DNA from: Serinus canaria
Lineage: Eukaryota > Chordata > Aves > Passeriformes > Fringillidae
Length of the DNA stretch: 64,000 nucleotides
Assembly (NCBI RefSeq): GCF_022539315.1
Contig: NC_066343.1
Span: forward strand, 35,679,146 to 35,743,145
Direction: 5' to 3'
This document shows positions 40,990 through 50,600 of the stretch, piece by piece. The notes beneath the pieces were generated by a model, which was not told the origin of the DNA, did not search any database, and worked only from the letters and a program-made list of their open reading frames with translations. How positions within the stretch are numbered: position 1 is the stretch's first letter; each line of letters opens with the position of its first letter. Made by a program: the position numbers and the translations under genes.

Positions 40990-41110
40990 GCACCCAAGAT
41001 ATGTAAATGCTCATGATCAAAATGATAAAGAAGGGTCACAGGGTCTGCAAAAACTCACCAAGTTTTAATCATGAATTACATACCTGGCATGGAAGTGGCT
41101 ATGTCAGTCC
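40990..41110 (+). repeat. Partial third copy of the duplicated segment's right end
   Basis: The order of words acccaagat - taaatgct - gtctgcaaaa - aagttttaatcatg repeats the pattern of 40485-40610 and 45705-45810 with many changes. On the minus strand the copies at 40556-40570 and 45783-45800 contain an AATAAAAC or degenerate polyadenylation-like word, so this piece may derive from an LTR. I could not fix the ends. Confidence 0.4.
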
Positions 41111-41197
41111 CTAACCTACCCTGTCTACACCTGGCTTGGGAGAAAGGGGTAGGGTGAAAGGGAAGGGAAAGAAGAAGAGATGAGTTAAAGAGAGGAG

Positions 41198-41199
<2 letters not shown>

Positions 41200-41244
<45 letters not shown>
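41200..41244. repeat. AG dinucleotide microsatellite
   Basis: About 22 AG units inside a longer purine-rich stretch (about 41130-41290). It occupies the place that the GGAA array occupies after copy 2. Confidence 0.97.
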
Positions 41245-41249
<5 letters not shown>

Positions 41250-41305
41250 GAAATGGACAAAGAAAGAAAGAGAAAAAAAGAGACAGAGAAGAAATCAGCA
41301 GTTGT

Positions 41306-41424
41306 GGTGCCAGCATCAACCCAGATGATGGGCATGTCTATCCTGGTTCCAGCATCGATCCAACCAACAGGGATCTCATTCCTGGTTACAGCGTTGATTC
41401 CAATAATGGCATGTGAGTGATCCT
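41306..41424. repeat. Three-unit 39-bp minisatellite
   Basis: Units at 41306-41344 (39 bp), 41345-41383 (39 bp) and 41384-41424 (41 bp) share ggttccagcatcgat-like starts and end in tcct. On the minus strand they would encode 13-residue repeats such as EIPVGWIDAGTR and DMPIIWVDAGTT. Whether this was ever coding is unknown. Confidence 0.8.
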
Positions 41425-41559
41425 GGGAGGAGGCTAGAAAGTCCTTTGCATGGAGGGGCAATCCTGCCCTGAAGACAGGATCCTCGCGTTCTGTGCAAAC
41501 TCGTTGTCCTGCACAGTCTGTCCTTTAAGACCTTTCTGGAAAAGAGTCAGAGGCATCAG

Positions 41560-41900
41560 GGCTCTTCAGTGGTCTTCATTCTGCCCTGCAGTCCACACTG
41601 TGTTCTTGGCTTCACTGCCACCCTTTTGCTGTCCTGGGCTGTGCTTCTTTCCAGGGAAAGAGGATGTTCATCCCAGAAAAATGGTATCCTCCTCCGCATG
41701 GCCCCCATCTCCGGTCACAACTTCTTCCTCACATCTGGTTTTCAGCAAGAGTCCTTGGTTATTGCCAACAGCTCTTGTGTGTTTTTACCAAGAGACCTTA
41801 GCTGAGTCCACAGCCATCCAGCTATGGGTGTTGGAGACACACACACCAGTCTCCAGTCTTCTGCAGTTCTCCACTTGTGTTGCTCTCATGGGATGCTGAG
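41560..41900. repeat. Diverged segment shared with 46930-47240
   Basis: The same ordered words occur in both places: tgcatggcccc, then ttattgccaacagctctt (here) versus ttattaccaacaattctt (there), then ccatccagctatgggtgtt versus ccatccagctattggtgtt. This copy has small insertions and substitutions. The 149-codon plus frame at 41450-41899 is not mirrored by a comparable frame in the other copy, so it is probably not coding. Confidence 0.75.
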
Positions 41901-42404
41901 CAGGCTGAGGGCCAGCCAGCCTGTCTGAGGCCTGGCCTGGAGCTGGCAGACGAGCACTAATCCTAGGCTGTCTCCCCAAGCAGGCACACCAGCCCAGCCT
42001 GCTCAGCGCCTGGAGCGCCTGCCTGAAGTGGGTAGGGCAATTCCTTCGCACAGCCTGTGGCCAACTCAGGCCATGAGCTTCTGGACAGCTGGGCAAAACA
42101 CTACCTGGACTGCAGGGCGTGTGCAGGACAGATGCCTGTCTCTCTGGCCCTGCAGCTCTCACCGGCTTGCCAAAGGCAGGAGAAGCTGCCAAGGCCTCTT
42201 CTTGTGCCTCAGCATCTCAGGCCAGGGAAGCACCCACTAGCTCTGAGCCCGTGGCCTTGGCAGTAGGCATGCCGGGCAGGTCAGTGACTGCCTCCACTGC
42301 TGCCTCAGGGCCAGAAGTGCTGAGACAGCTGAGCACCTCCTGGGCAGTAGGGTCAGGGCCCTGCTCACTCACTGGGTCCAAGGGACTGTCCCAGAGGTTG
42401 TAGG

Positions 42405-42435
42405 TGATGTCATTTTCCTCTCGGAAATGACATCA
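42405..42435. repeat. Imperfect inverted repeat within the decayed gene
   Basis: tgatgtcattttcc (42405-42418) faces ggaaatgacatca (42423-42435); the arms differ by one base. Confidence 0.8.
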
Positions 42436-42849
42436 GCTCTTTGTCGCAGCTGTCTTCTCCATGGGAAGCTCTTGTAGTCCTCTTCTCCTTGGTGCAGCTC
42501 TTCCTCATTGCCATAATCCCTTAGGCACACTCAGCTCTTGGTGTCTCCTGTCATTCTCTCTGTTTGGCAAGTTTGCTTCCAGCCAGTCCAGCACCCTCTG
42601 GTAACTGGGGATTTCCTCCATCTTCTGGAGAACTGTGCTGGCTTCCCTGAGTAGGGGCAGTGTGTGCTCTGTATGGGCTCTGCGAGTTCCTGCAGGGGCT
42701 CCCCCTGGGACACCGTGCTCAGGCTCTCAGCAGACTTTGCAGACATTGGCAGAGATTTGCTGCTGAGGTTTTGCCTCGTGCTTTGGGCACAGGTCAGAGC
42801 CTGATCCTGCTCTACCTCCTGCCTGCAGCACCATGTCCCTGGAAGGCTG

Positions 42850-43500
42850 ACCAGGGGAGCTGAGACAGGTGTGCCTTGTGCCTGCTCCTGCTCTTCTGTC
42901 AGCTGCTGGCTGGGCTTCTGGAGCCTGGCGGAGACCACATGGGAGACTCGTACAGGGATATGGCTCCTGTACTTGATGTAGTTCTACAGGGCTGCCTACC
43001 AGGCTCCTGGACTTTAGCAGCTGGGAAGGCTCTGCCTCACAGAGCAGCGTCAGTACTGGGCCCTGCTTGCCCAAAGAAGCTGACACAGGCACGCCATGTG
43101 CCCTGTCCTCTTGTGCTGTGGGACACTGGCTGGGCCTCTGGATCCCAGTGAAAACCACATGGGACACTTATATATGGCTCCTGTACACAGTGTAGGTCTT
43201 GAGGGATATGCAGCTACCTACCAGGCTCCTTGTCCCCATCTCCTGAGAAAGCTCTGTCTCACAGATGGGTCCTGCTCTCCCAGGGGAGCCAGCAGAGACA
43301 TACTGCACGCCCAGTCCTGCAGAGGCTGAAGGCTGGGCCTCTGCACGCCAGTGGAGGCCATGCAGGAGACTTGTACAGGAATCCAGCTCCTGTACTCGGT
43401 GTATGTCTCATACAGTACAGTAAAATGCATGGCACCCCTCAAGCCCTGAGAGCTTGTGGGTGTTCCCTGCTCAAGGAAGTTGCACCAGGACAACTTGGGT
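42850..43500 (-). repeat. Tandem array of 203-220 bp units
   Basis: Unit starts are visible on the plus strand at 42912 (gggcttctggagcc), 43132 (gggcctctggatcc) and 43335 (gggcctctgcacgcc). Each is followed by ccacatgggagactcgtaca-like and tggctcctgtac-like words. A partial unit precedes 42912. On the minus strand each unit carries a related peptide (TEYRSWIPVQVS; IKYRSHIPVRVSHVV; the middle unit has a stop). Confidence 0.8.
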
Positions 43501-43727
43501 TTGGCCTTGACCTCCATCAGCGTCTCTGCAGAAGAGCTCTCCTGGGAACTGCTTCCTTGTGAGGGAACAGAGCACATGTGCTGGGAGGAGATCCCTGTGG
43601 GTCTGTAGCCTTCCCTGCAGCCACACGATCCGGACAAATGCCAGCTAGCTGCTCCCAGAGCACGGCTGGAGGTGGCCACAAGATCTGTCACTCCAAGGTC
43701 CTCCTCTGGAATCCCTGGTAGTGGTGC

Positions 43728-44270
43728 TGTCGCAACCTGGGTGGTGCAGGCGAGAGCTATGAAGTGTCGAGGTAAAGGAAGCTAAGAGTGGACACTTGTA
43801 TGAGTGTCAAGAAAGCTTTATTCCCAGATGGGTCAGGAAAAAGGGTCAGAAAACAAAGACTTGGGAAGGCACGGAAAAAGGGAGATGGCATGACAGGGGG
43901 AGACACAGAACAACCAATAATCTGAGGGCAGGGGAGGAATGTGAAACACAGCTGAACCTATGAGGGTTACACAGGGGAGGGGAGAAGCCCCAGAGGAAAA
44001 TCATGTAACAGGTTAGGGATGACTGATACAGAAAATTCTCCAAATAAAGTGGGGTTGGTTACAATGACAGGCAGGGAGAGTGGGCGGCACCATAAGGAGA
44101 GGAAGAGACTTTTAAGGCAGAAGGGGAGGAGCGGAGGATCACTCACTACTAGGGGATGGCTACTGTCAGGGACAGTTGGTGATCAACAGCTTGGGAAGAA
44201 CCATCATGAGGGGATCGCATGGGGGAGCTAAGGATCAAACCATTTCTAAACAGAAAACAATTAACAGAAC
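43728..44270 (-). mobile_element. Probable solo LTR, minus orientation
   Basis: The left edge is tgtcgcaacctgg at 43728, which on the minus strand gives an LTR ending ...ttgcgaca. On the minus strand there is an AATAAA (43822-43817) about 95 bp from that end and a TATA-like ttaaaag near 44109-44116. The right edge is uncertain (44216-44300), and I found no target-site duplication and no internal retroviral sequence. GC and purine content differ from the flanks. Confidence 0.45.
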
Positions 44271-44486
44271 CAACATTAACATTCTTTAGAACACGCCAAA
44301 GCCACATGGGTCCCGGCAGTGATACCCTGCAGTGTCAAATGGCCCTCCTGCTGATGTGGGCCTGCAGCACAAAGGGCCCTTGGAACATTCCTCAGGCAGA
44401 GAGGGCCACCTGGTACTCCTGCAACAGTGGGAACACTCTGTGCCAGGATGGGATACCTAGATTCCTCGACATTCTATCTAAGTGCA
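44271..44486. other. Unclassified spacer before duplication copy 2
   Basis: GC-moderate sequence with no recognised repeat. It could still belong to the LTR or to the decayed coding block. Confidence 0.4.
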
Positions 44487-45910
44487 GGAGAAATTTTTGT
44501 TGCAGGCTTCTCAACTTGCCAATACCTGTGATAAGGTTCCCATTTGTTTGTAAAACTCCTTTTCCTTAAGCATCTTTATGGTTAGGGATGTTATGAATTT
44601 TTGTCTCAGAGTAGACAAAAAGTAGCCCATTTTTTTGCTGGATGCATACCGTTTTGGATATGGAAGTTCATATACAAGGCACTTTTGATTTCCTTGCTTT
44701 ACCTCCCTTTCCTCCAATTGGTGTGCAGGAATTTTGTGGCCAGTTTAGCAAAAGGTAAAGGCATTGGTTTGAGCAAGTCTAAATGCAAGTAGATGCTTTA
44801 TACACAACTCCCACGCAGCTCTGCTATCTCACTTCAATCCTGTTCTGTAATATCAACTGTCTAGTTTATTTCTAGGCTGCTCCTGAGCCAGGATGCTTGC
44901 TAGACCTGCTAAATTGTACAAAATTGTGGGTTTATGCTGCAGACAAATGAATGTTCTACTGGGATTGCCAAACACATTTTCAATTCTTTGAATTTGGTCT
45001 ACTTTTGCACAAATAGAGCATTGCTAGCAGGCTGCTACACAGCTAATGTGAGAAACTGCTTTACCTTTCCAATAGGTTTATTATTTTAATTTACTTTTGC
45101 TATGTCTTCTGACACAGGCAACTGTGCCTGTCTCTAGAAAGTTTTTTTTTCCCTCTTTTTTCTTTCTCTTTGTTCTTTAGTCATTTGAGGCATCCTGCAT
45201 GGCTAGAGTTGGGCAGCTTCCTTGTTAAAAATGTAAGCTGACTGTAAATGTTGAGAGAAATTTATGAAAGCAAATTCTCTTCCGAGAATTTTAACCTCTG
45301 TTAAGTATTTCCTCTTGTGTTACAGTACTCCTTCTAGAATAGGACCAATGTTCTGTTTTAGTGATTTCCTGTGGTAGCCTTCAAGAGGCATTGTATTAAA
45401 CAAACAGAATCCTTATGAGAGTAGTATTGAACTAAAACTGATCAGAAGGACTAGGTCCATGAGAAACAGGCTAATGTGGTGGAAAAGTTTTTTCTGTCTC
45501 CTGTAATATCTGTAGGGATTGTATTCAATTTTGACCATTAAGGATGGCCAATGAATAGAAGAACCTGGTGATCCTGAAAAATGATCTTTGAGCAATGTCT
45601 TGCATGTGAGACTCTCAAACACTTTACAGAGAAGAGCAACTGAAAAAACAAAGCATAAGATGGTGCCTGCAGTGTGTGCAACACCCTACCCTTAAGGGAA
45701 GAGAGAACCCAAGATTTTTAAATGCTTGTGGTTGAAAGATAGGAAAAAAGTCAGAGGATCTGCAAAACCAGATGAATAAAGAAGTTTTATAGTAAATAAT
45801 GCACTTGGTGTGAAAATAGGTATATAGTTATTGATCTTCTATGTGAGCACATGGCAGAGTGTTTTGGATAAGGGATTAAATGAAGAGGAAGTGAGAAAGA
45901 AGATTAATTA
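44487..45910 (+). repeat. Direct duplication, copy 2
   Basis: Counterpart of 39411-40678. It carries 139 bp (45274-45412) that copy 1 lacks. Left of 44527 the copies agree only loosely. The 745-bp core is nearly identical, and right of 45413 divergence rises steadily. The same small frames recur (44601-44792 plus, 44511-44717 minus, 45413-45622 minus). Confidence 0.95.
45274..45412. other. 139-bp segment absent from duplication copy 1
   Basis: The flanks gcaa and ttatga are joined directly at 40190/40191 in copy 1. The segment has no TG...CA ends, poly-A or obvious target-site duplication, so a deletion in copy 1 is simpler than an insertion in copy 2. Confidence 0.85.
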
Positions 45911-45983
45911 AGGAGAAATACAGGAAAAGGGAAAAAGGAGGGGGAAGAAAGAGAGAGAAAGAGAAAGAGAAAAGAAGGGAGAG

Positions 45984-46866
45984 GAGAAGGTAAGAAGGAA
46001 GGAAGGAAGGAAGTGGCGGAAGTGGCGGAAGGAAGGAAGTGGCGGAAGTGGCGGAAGGAAGGAAGGAAGTGGCGGAAGGAAGTGGCGGAAGGAAGGAAGG
46101 AAGGAAGTGGCGGAAGGAAGGAAGTGGCGGAAGGAAGGAAGTGGCGGAAGAAAGGAAATTGGCGAAGGAAGGAAGTGGAGGAACTGGAAGGATGGGAAGA
46201 AGGAGTGGCGGAGGAACGGGAAGTGGCGGAAGAAGGAAGTGAAGGGCGGAAGGAAGGAGTAGAAGGAAGGAACGGAAGGCATAGGAAGTGAGGAATGGCA
46301 AGGTGAAGGAAGGAAGGAAGGAACGGAAGGTAAGGAAGAAGAAGGAAGGACGGAGGAAGGAAGGATAAGGAAGGAAGGAAGGAAGGAAGGAAGGAACGCG
46401 AAAATGCAGGCGGAAGGGAAGGAAGTGGGGCGCGAAGGAAGGAAGGAAGTGGCGGAAGGAACGGAACTGCAAGGAAAGGAAGTGGCGGAAGAATCGGAAG
46501 GTGGCGGAAGGAAGGGAAGGGCGGAAGAAGGAAGTGGCGGAAGGAAGGAGTGGCGGAAAGGAAGGAAGGAAGAAGGAAGAAGGAAGAAGGAAAGGAAGAG
46601 AAGGAAGGAAGGAAGGAAGGAAGGAAGGAAGGAAGGAAGGAAGGAAGGAAGGAAGGAAGGAAGGAGGAAGGAAGGAAGGAAGAAGGAAGGAGGGAAGGAA
46701 GGAAGGAAGGAAGGACGGAAGGAAGAAGGAAGGAAGGAGGAGAGGAAGGAAGGAAGGAAGAAGGAAGGAGGAAGGAAGGAAAGGAAGGAAGGAAGGAGAG
46801 GGAGGGAGGGAGGGAGGGAGGGAGGAGGGAGGGGGAGGGGAGGGAGGGAGGGAGGGAGGAAAGGAA
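45984..46866. repeat. Long GGAA-type purine array with GTGGCGGAA variant
   Basis: About 880 bp. The first part (about 46010-46560) mixes GGAA units with a recurring gtggcggaa variant. The second part is GGAA, then GGGA, with only one pyrimidine (C at 46716) between about 46560 and the T at 46867. The 350-codon minus frames of Ser/Phe/Leu/Pro and the plus frames of Glu/Gly/Lys/Arg are translations of this repeat, not proteins. Confidence 0.97.
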
Positions 46867-46929
46867 TGACCAGTTCTTTCTTTGGACATTCTGGATATTA
46901 ATTGAAGGGCTCTGGGGATCTTGATCCCT

Positions 46930-47240
46930 TCCACATTCCATGCCCACTTCTTGGCCTCATTTCTGATCTGTTGCTAGACTTTGTTGTACTTATGTCTAGG
47001 AACTCGAAGAAAGATGTTTGCTCTGGAAAACTGCTGCCCTACTTCTGCATGGCCCCCTTCTCTTATCCGTATCTTGATCTTTCCCAAAGCATGTTTTTAC
47101 TAAGAATGCTTGCTTATTACTAAAAAATCTTTGGTTATTGCTTAGAATCCTTTCCAGTTATTACCAACAATTCTTAGCTGGCTCCACAACCATCCAGCTA
47201 TTGGTGTTTGAGACCCATGCATTAACCTTTTATCTTCTGG
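46930..47240. repeat. Diverged segment shared with 41560-41900
   Basis: The counterpart that follows duplication copy 2; see the shared words listed for 41560-41900. It extends the duplication past the simple repeats, so both copies have the order: core, purine repeat, this segment. Confidence 0.75.
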
Positions 47241-47531
47241 GATTCTACAGTGAGATTCTTGTTTACTGTTTCCACTCAGCAAAATATGGGACCAGTGTTT
47301 TGGAAACTTTGACTGCATCTTAGTGTGATATATCATTTCAGGGGAAAAAAACCAGTGGTAAAATTACCTTTTAGCAGGCAGATATTCTGGTCAGGATGCC
47401 CTACATCTCTGTCCCCTCAAAATATGGTACAGGGGAAAATGAGGTTGCTACTCCCTGGAGACAATGTGGTCAGCCTGGCTGACTTCACCCACAAAATACA
47501 GGCTAAAGGAAGGATTAAATGAAGAGTGGTG

Positions 47532-47656
47532 TGGAATGGAGCGGAGCGGAGAGGAACGGAGCGGAGTGGAGCGGAGTGGAGCGGAGCGGAGTGGAGTGGA
47601 GTGGAGTGGAGTGGAGTGGAGTGGAGTGGAGTGGAGTGGAGTGGAGTGGAGTGGAG
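47532..47656. repeat. GGAGT pentanucleotide array
   Basis: About 25 five-base units. The left half mixes GGAGC, GGAAC and GGAGT; the right half (from about 47590) is uniform GGAGT. The Thr-Pro-Leu-His-Ser frames on the minus strand are repeat translations. Confidence 0.97.
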
Positions 47657-50600
47657 ACACCATAGCAAGATCCCATTGAAATCCTTGTTGAAGAGGGAAC
47701 TCAGTTGGGCTTTTATCTGATAAGCTGCACTGCTGCTGTCAATCAAGGGAAATAAAAGTGCATGTCTTGCTGTTGAACCAACCAGCAGCTGGGATGAAAT
47801 CACTCCCCTCAGATTTGATACACATGTGTATCTCCATCCCAAGATTACCTCAGATGTAATACTGACATTACCTGCCTCGAAAGTACAACCACCCTTCTCT
47901 GCATATGATGTTTGACACTCAAGCTCCTCCTAAATGTAAGAAATATGTATAAAAATATGTTTAGAATGTGAGAAGTTAGGGAAGACTCATAATTTCTGGG
48001 ACTAGGCAATGGGCTGAACCTGTCTTCTTCTCCATAGGGACACCTATTGGTTAAGAACCATAGACTGTGCATTCTGAGTGATTAAGTTGAACTAGTTTTG
48101 TTAGGGATAGAACATTTGTATAGTGCTTTAAATAGATTTTTGCAATAAGATACTATCACTGGAAATCATCAATCTTTAACAATTTTATTAATAAACAGTG
48201 TTATTCTCTGAATTTTCAGTATGAGTCTTTCATGTGCATTAGCAGTCGCTGGCAGGGGGTAATATACTTAAATGAAATTGTGGAGTCCGATGAGAATTCT
48301 TTCTGTGGGCTGGTGATCCTGAACAAGTGAGTCAAACTGGCCTCTCTTCTATTGGACTGGGATTATGACAGACTGGTCAGGCACAGGGGTCTCAGTTTTC
48401 ACGGGGCACTGGCAGACTAATCAAACACAAAGGGTTTGAGGAAATTTTCCTCTTCCACATGACAGTCTTCTTTCCAGAAAATAGTATTTAAGTTTAATGC
48501 ATAAAACAAGATCCCAACACAAGGTCCATCCTTCAAGTCTATCTTCAACTACTGAATATTGAAGTAGATTAAGATAATTAAAATTTCCATCTTAAAAGAT
48601 AGCATAATAGTGACAACTCTTAATTCTTCAAATTCTTGAGTCTTTAAATGAGGTTGCTTCTTTTTTATTTTTTTGAAAGGATCTATTGAATAAAACCAAA
48701 CAAAGAAATTTAAATAATACATATTTTCAGTATAATTCTAGTGTAATTCTTAAAAAAATAAGGGACTGCAAAGCTCCTTTTTTCCTTCACTCTGGCAATT
48801 TCTAAAGTCTCAAACTACTAACCCTTTCCATCTCTTAGTTTGCAAGATGAAATCTACATATCCCACTAAGGTTTCTTCCTTTATTTCATAGAGCATCAAG
48901 TCTTCAGAAAAATAAATAGAGCTGCCAGTTGGATCTGCCAGACTGTTTTGGTTAAATAAGCAAATTGTGGTGTTTAAAACTAGTCTGCAACAGTGTGCTG
49001 CATGACTGCAGACAGAATTCAAGAACCATGGCTACAAACAAGAACAAGGAAACAGCTACACAAGGAAAACAGTATAGCTTCCCTATAACCTTGGTAAACA
49101 GCACAGTGCAGAATTAATGAATTAGTAAAGCAGTCTGAAAGCTCTTTTTCCTATGGACTGAATAACATGCTAAAAGTCAGAAGACTAAGTTATAGATAAA
49201 TCTATATTCTTCTATTGTCTCCAGACAATGAAAGAAAACCTGTGTTTCCCTCAGAATAGAAACATTTATTTTGAAATAGGTAGTTCAGATCCTACATACT
49301 GGAAGTGCATTGCTTTATTTGAATTGGGAAGATGGATAACAATGTGGAAAGAAATTATGAGCAAGGCAGGATAAATCCAGCAAAAATATTGCCACACTTG
49401 TGATAATACAGTTTTAATCAAATATTGATTTCATGTTATAAACAAATTTGTATCATGCTGCCTATGATAGTATAAAAATAGATGTAATTAATTTCAGCTG
49501 CAATTAAAATAATAATTGTTGACAGAAATAAGATGACATTATGGGTTAAATAGAGGCAACTTTTCCCATTGAAGTCCCTTACTAGAGCCTCTTTATATGT
49601 GAGACTGCAAAACAGTTTCTTAAATATTATTAAGACCATTTTCACTATTGTTAAAATCCTTCTTTTATTGAACCTGCATATGCTTTGAGTTTTTCAGGGC
49701 TTCCTATACAGCCTCATATCAACTAGAGCTAGGCAGAATTAAGTTATCTAGATATACATGATAACAATGACTTGTAGGAACTAAGAGAGCAAGGGAAATC
49801 CTGGTAGGTGCAGCACCATAGCCTGTAATTTCTAGCATTCTTTAGATGTAATTTATGCCAGATTCTTCACTTGGACAATAACTGAATTCCTGTGTTTTTC
49901 TTTTTCACCAGCTTTATAATTCCAGAGGGCTCAGATCTTATACAGAAAGAAAAATCTCTAAGAAATGTGGATAAAAATTTCCTAGTGGTTACATATATGA
50001 ATTTTACTGTTTATTTACCAGAAATCACTTAAGACTCTTTTGAATCTCATCTGCTTCTGTATCTATTTGATGTGAATCTTGTAGGAAAAGCTAGCATTAT
50101 TTGCTATGCTAGTTTCATCCTTTTTTTTTTTTTTTGTATTTGTATTTATGACCACAAGTAGCAATTACCATCTTTTATTCTATCCCACAGGGTAAGAAGA
50201 AAGTAAAGATAAAATAACTCAGGATTGTTAAGCATGTATTGTCTCATAGCACATAATTTTTTGGCCTTTAATGGAATCACTGTGAAGAATTAAAACTGTA
50301 TTTTTGTAAGGCTGTAAGGCTGTATTTATTATGTCAAGGAGTTGCAAAATAATGTGATCAAACTATTAAGAAAAAAAAAAAATTTTTGCTCTGAATTAAT
50401 CTTAAGAAGCTTCCATTCATGAAATCTTCTTGTGGTAGGTGGGGATAAAAGCAAAAGTAACTCTCTCATGAGTTGTGGTAGAAGCCAAGATGGAACAGGT
50501 TTTCCTGGACAGATCCTTTGTGATGTTACTCATGCTGCTTAAATGAATCTCCCTCACTGACATAGAAAGTCACATGAGTAAATTAATAACTTTGTCACAA

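Larger units (their letters stand above)
41910..43690 (-). pseudogene. Decayed repeat-containing protein gene, unidentified
   Basis: A 1.8-kb GC-rich block in AT-rich surroundings. Minus-strand frames of 135-157 codons nearly tile it (43691-43218, 43167-42727, 42938-42531, 42192-41785) in shifting frames. Fragments look like genuine protein: SLSTVSQGEPLQELAEPIQS continues after a likely 2-bp shift as LLREASTVLQKMEEIPSY and VLDWLEANLPNREND, and further on as EENDITYNLWDSPLDPVSEQ and then SCLSTSGPEAAVEAVTDLPG. Stops and shifts separate these pieces, so no product is expected. The upstream half is built of tandem 203-220 bp units. I do not recognise the family. The block lies between the two copies of the direct duplication and next to an LTR, a setting typical of lineage-specific multicopy sequence. 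Alternatively it is non-coding GC-rich repeat with chance-open frames. Confidence 0.45.

Noticed and set aside
41450..41899. 149-codon plus frame
   Set aside because: Lies in sequence shared with 46930-47240, where no matching frame survives; residues are Ser/Pro/Cys-rich without a domain.
45876..46947. Very long minus-strand frames (about 350 codons) of Ser, Pro, Phe and Leu
   Set aside because: They are translations of the GGAA-type array; all frames are open because the repeat lacks stop triplets.
47417..47842. 141-codon minus frame with Thr-Pro-Leu-His-Ser repeats
   Set aside because: Caused by the GGAGT pentamer array.
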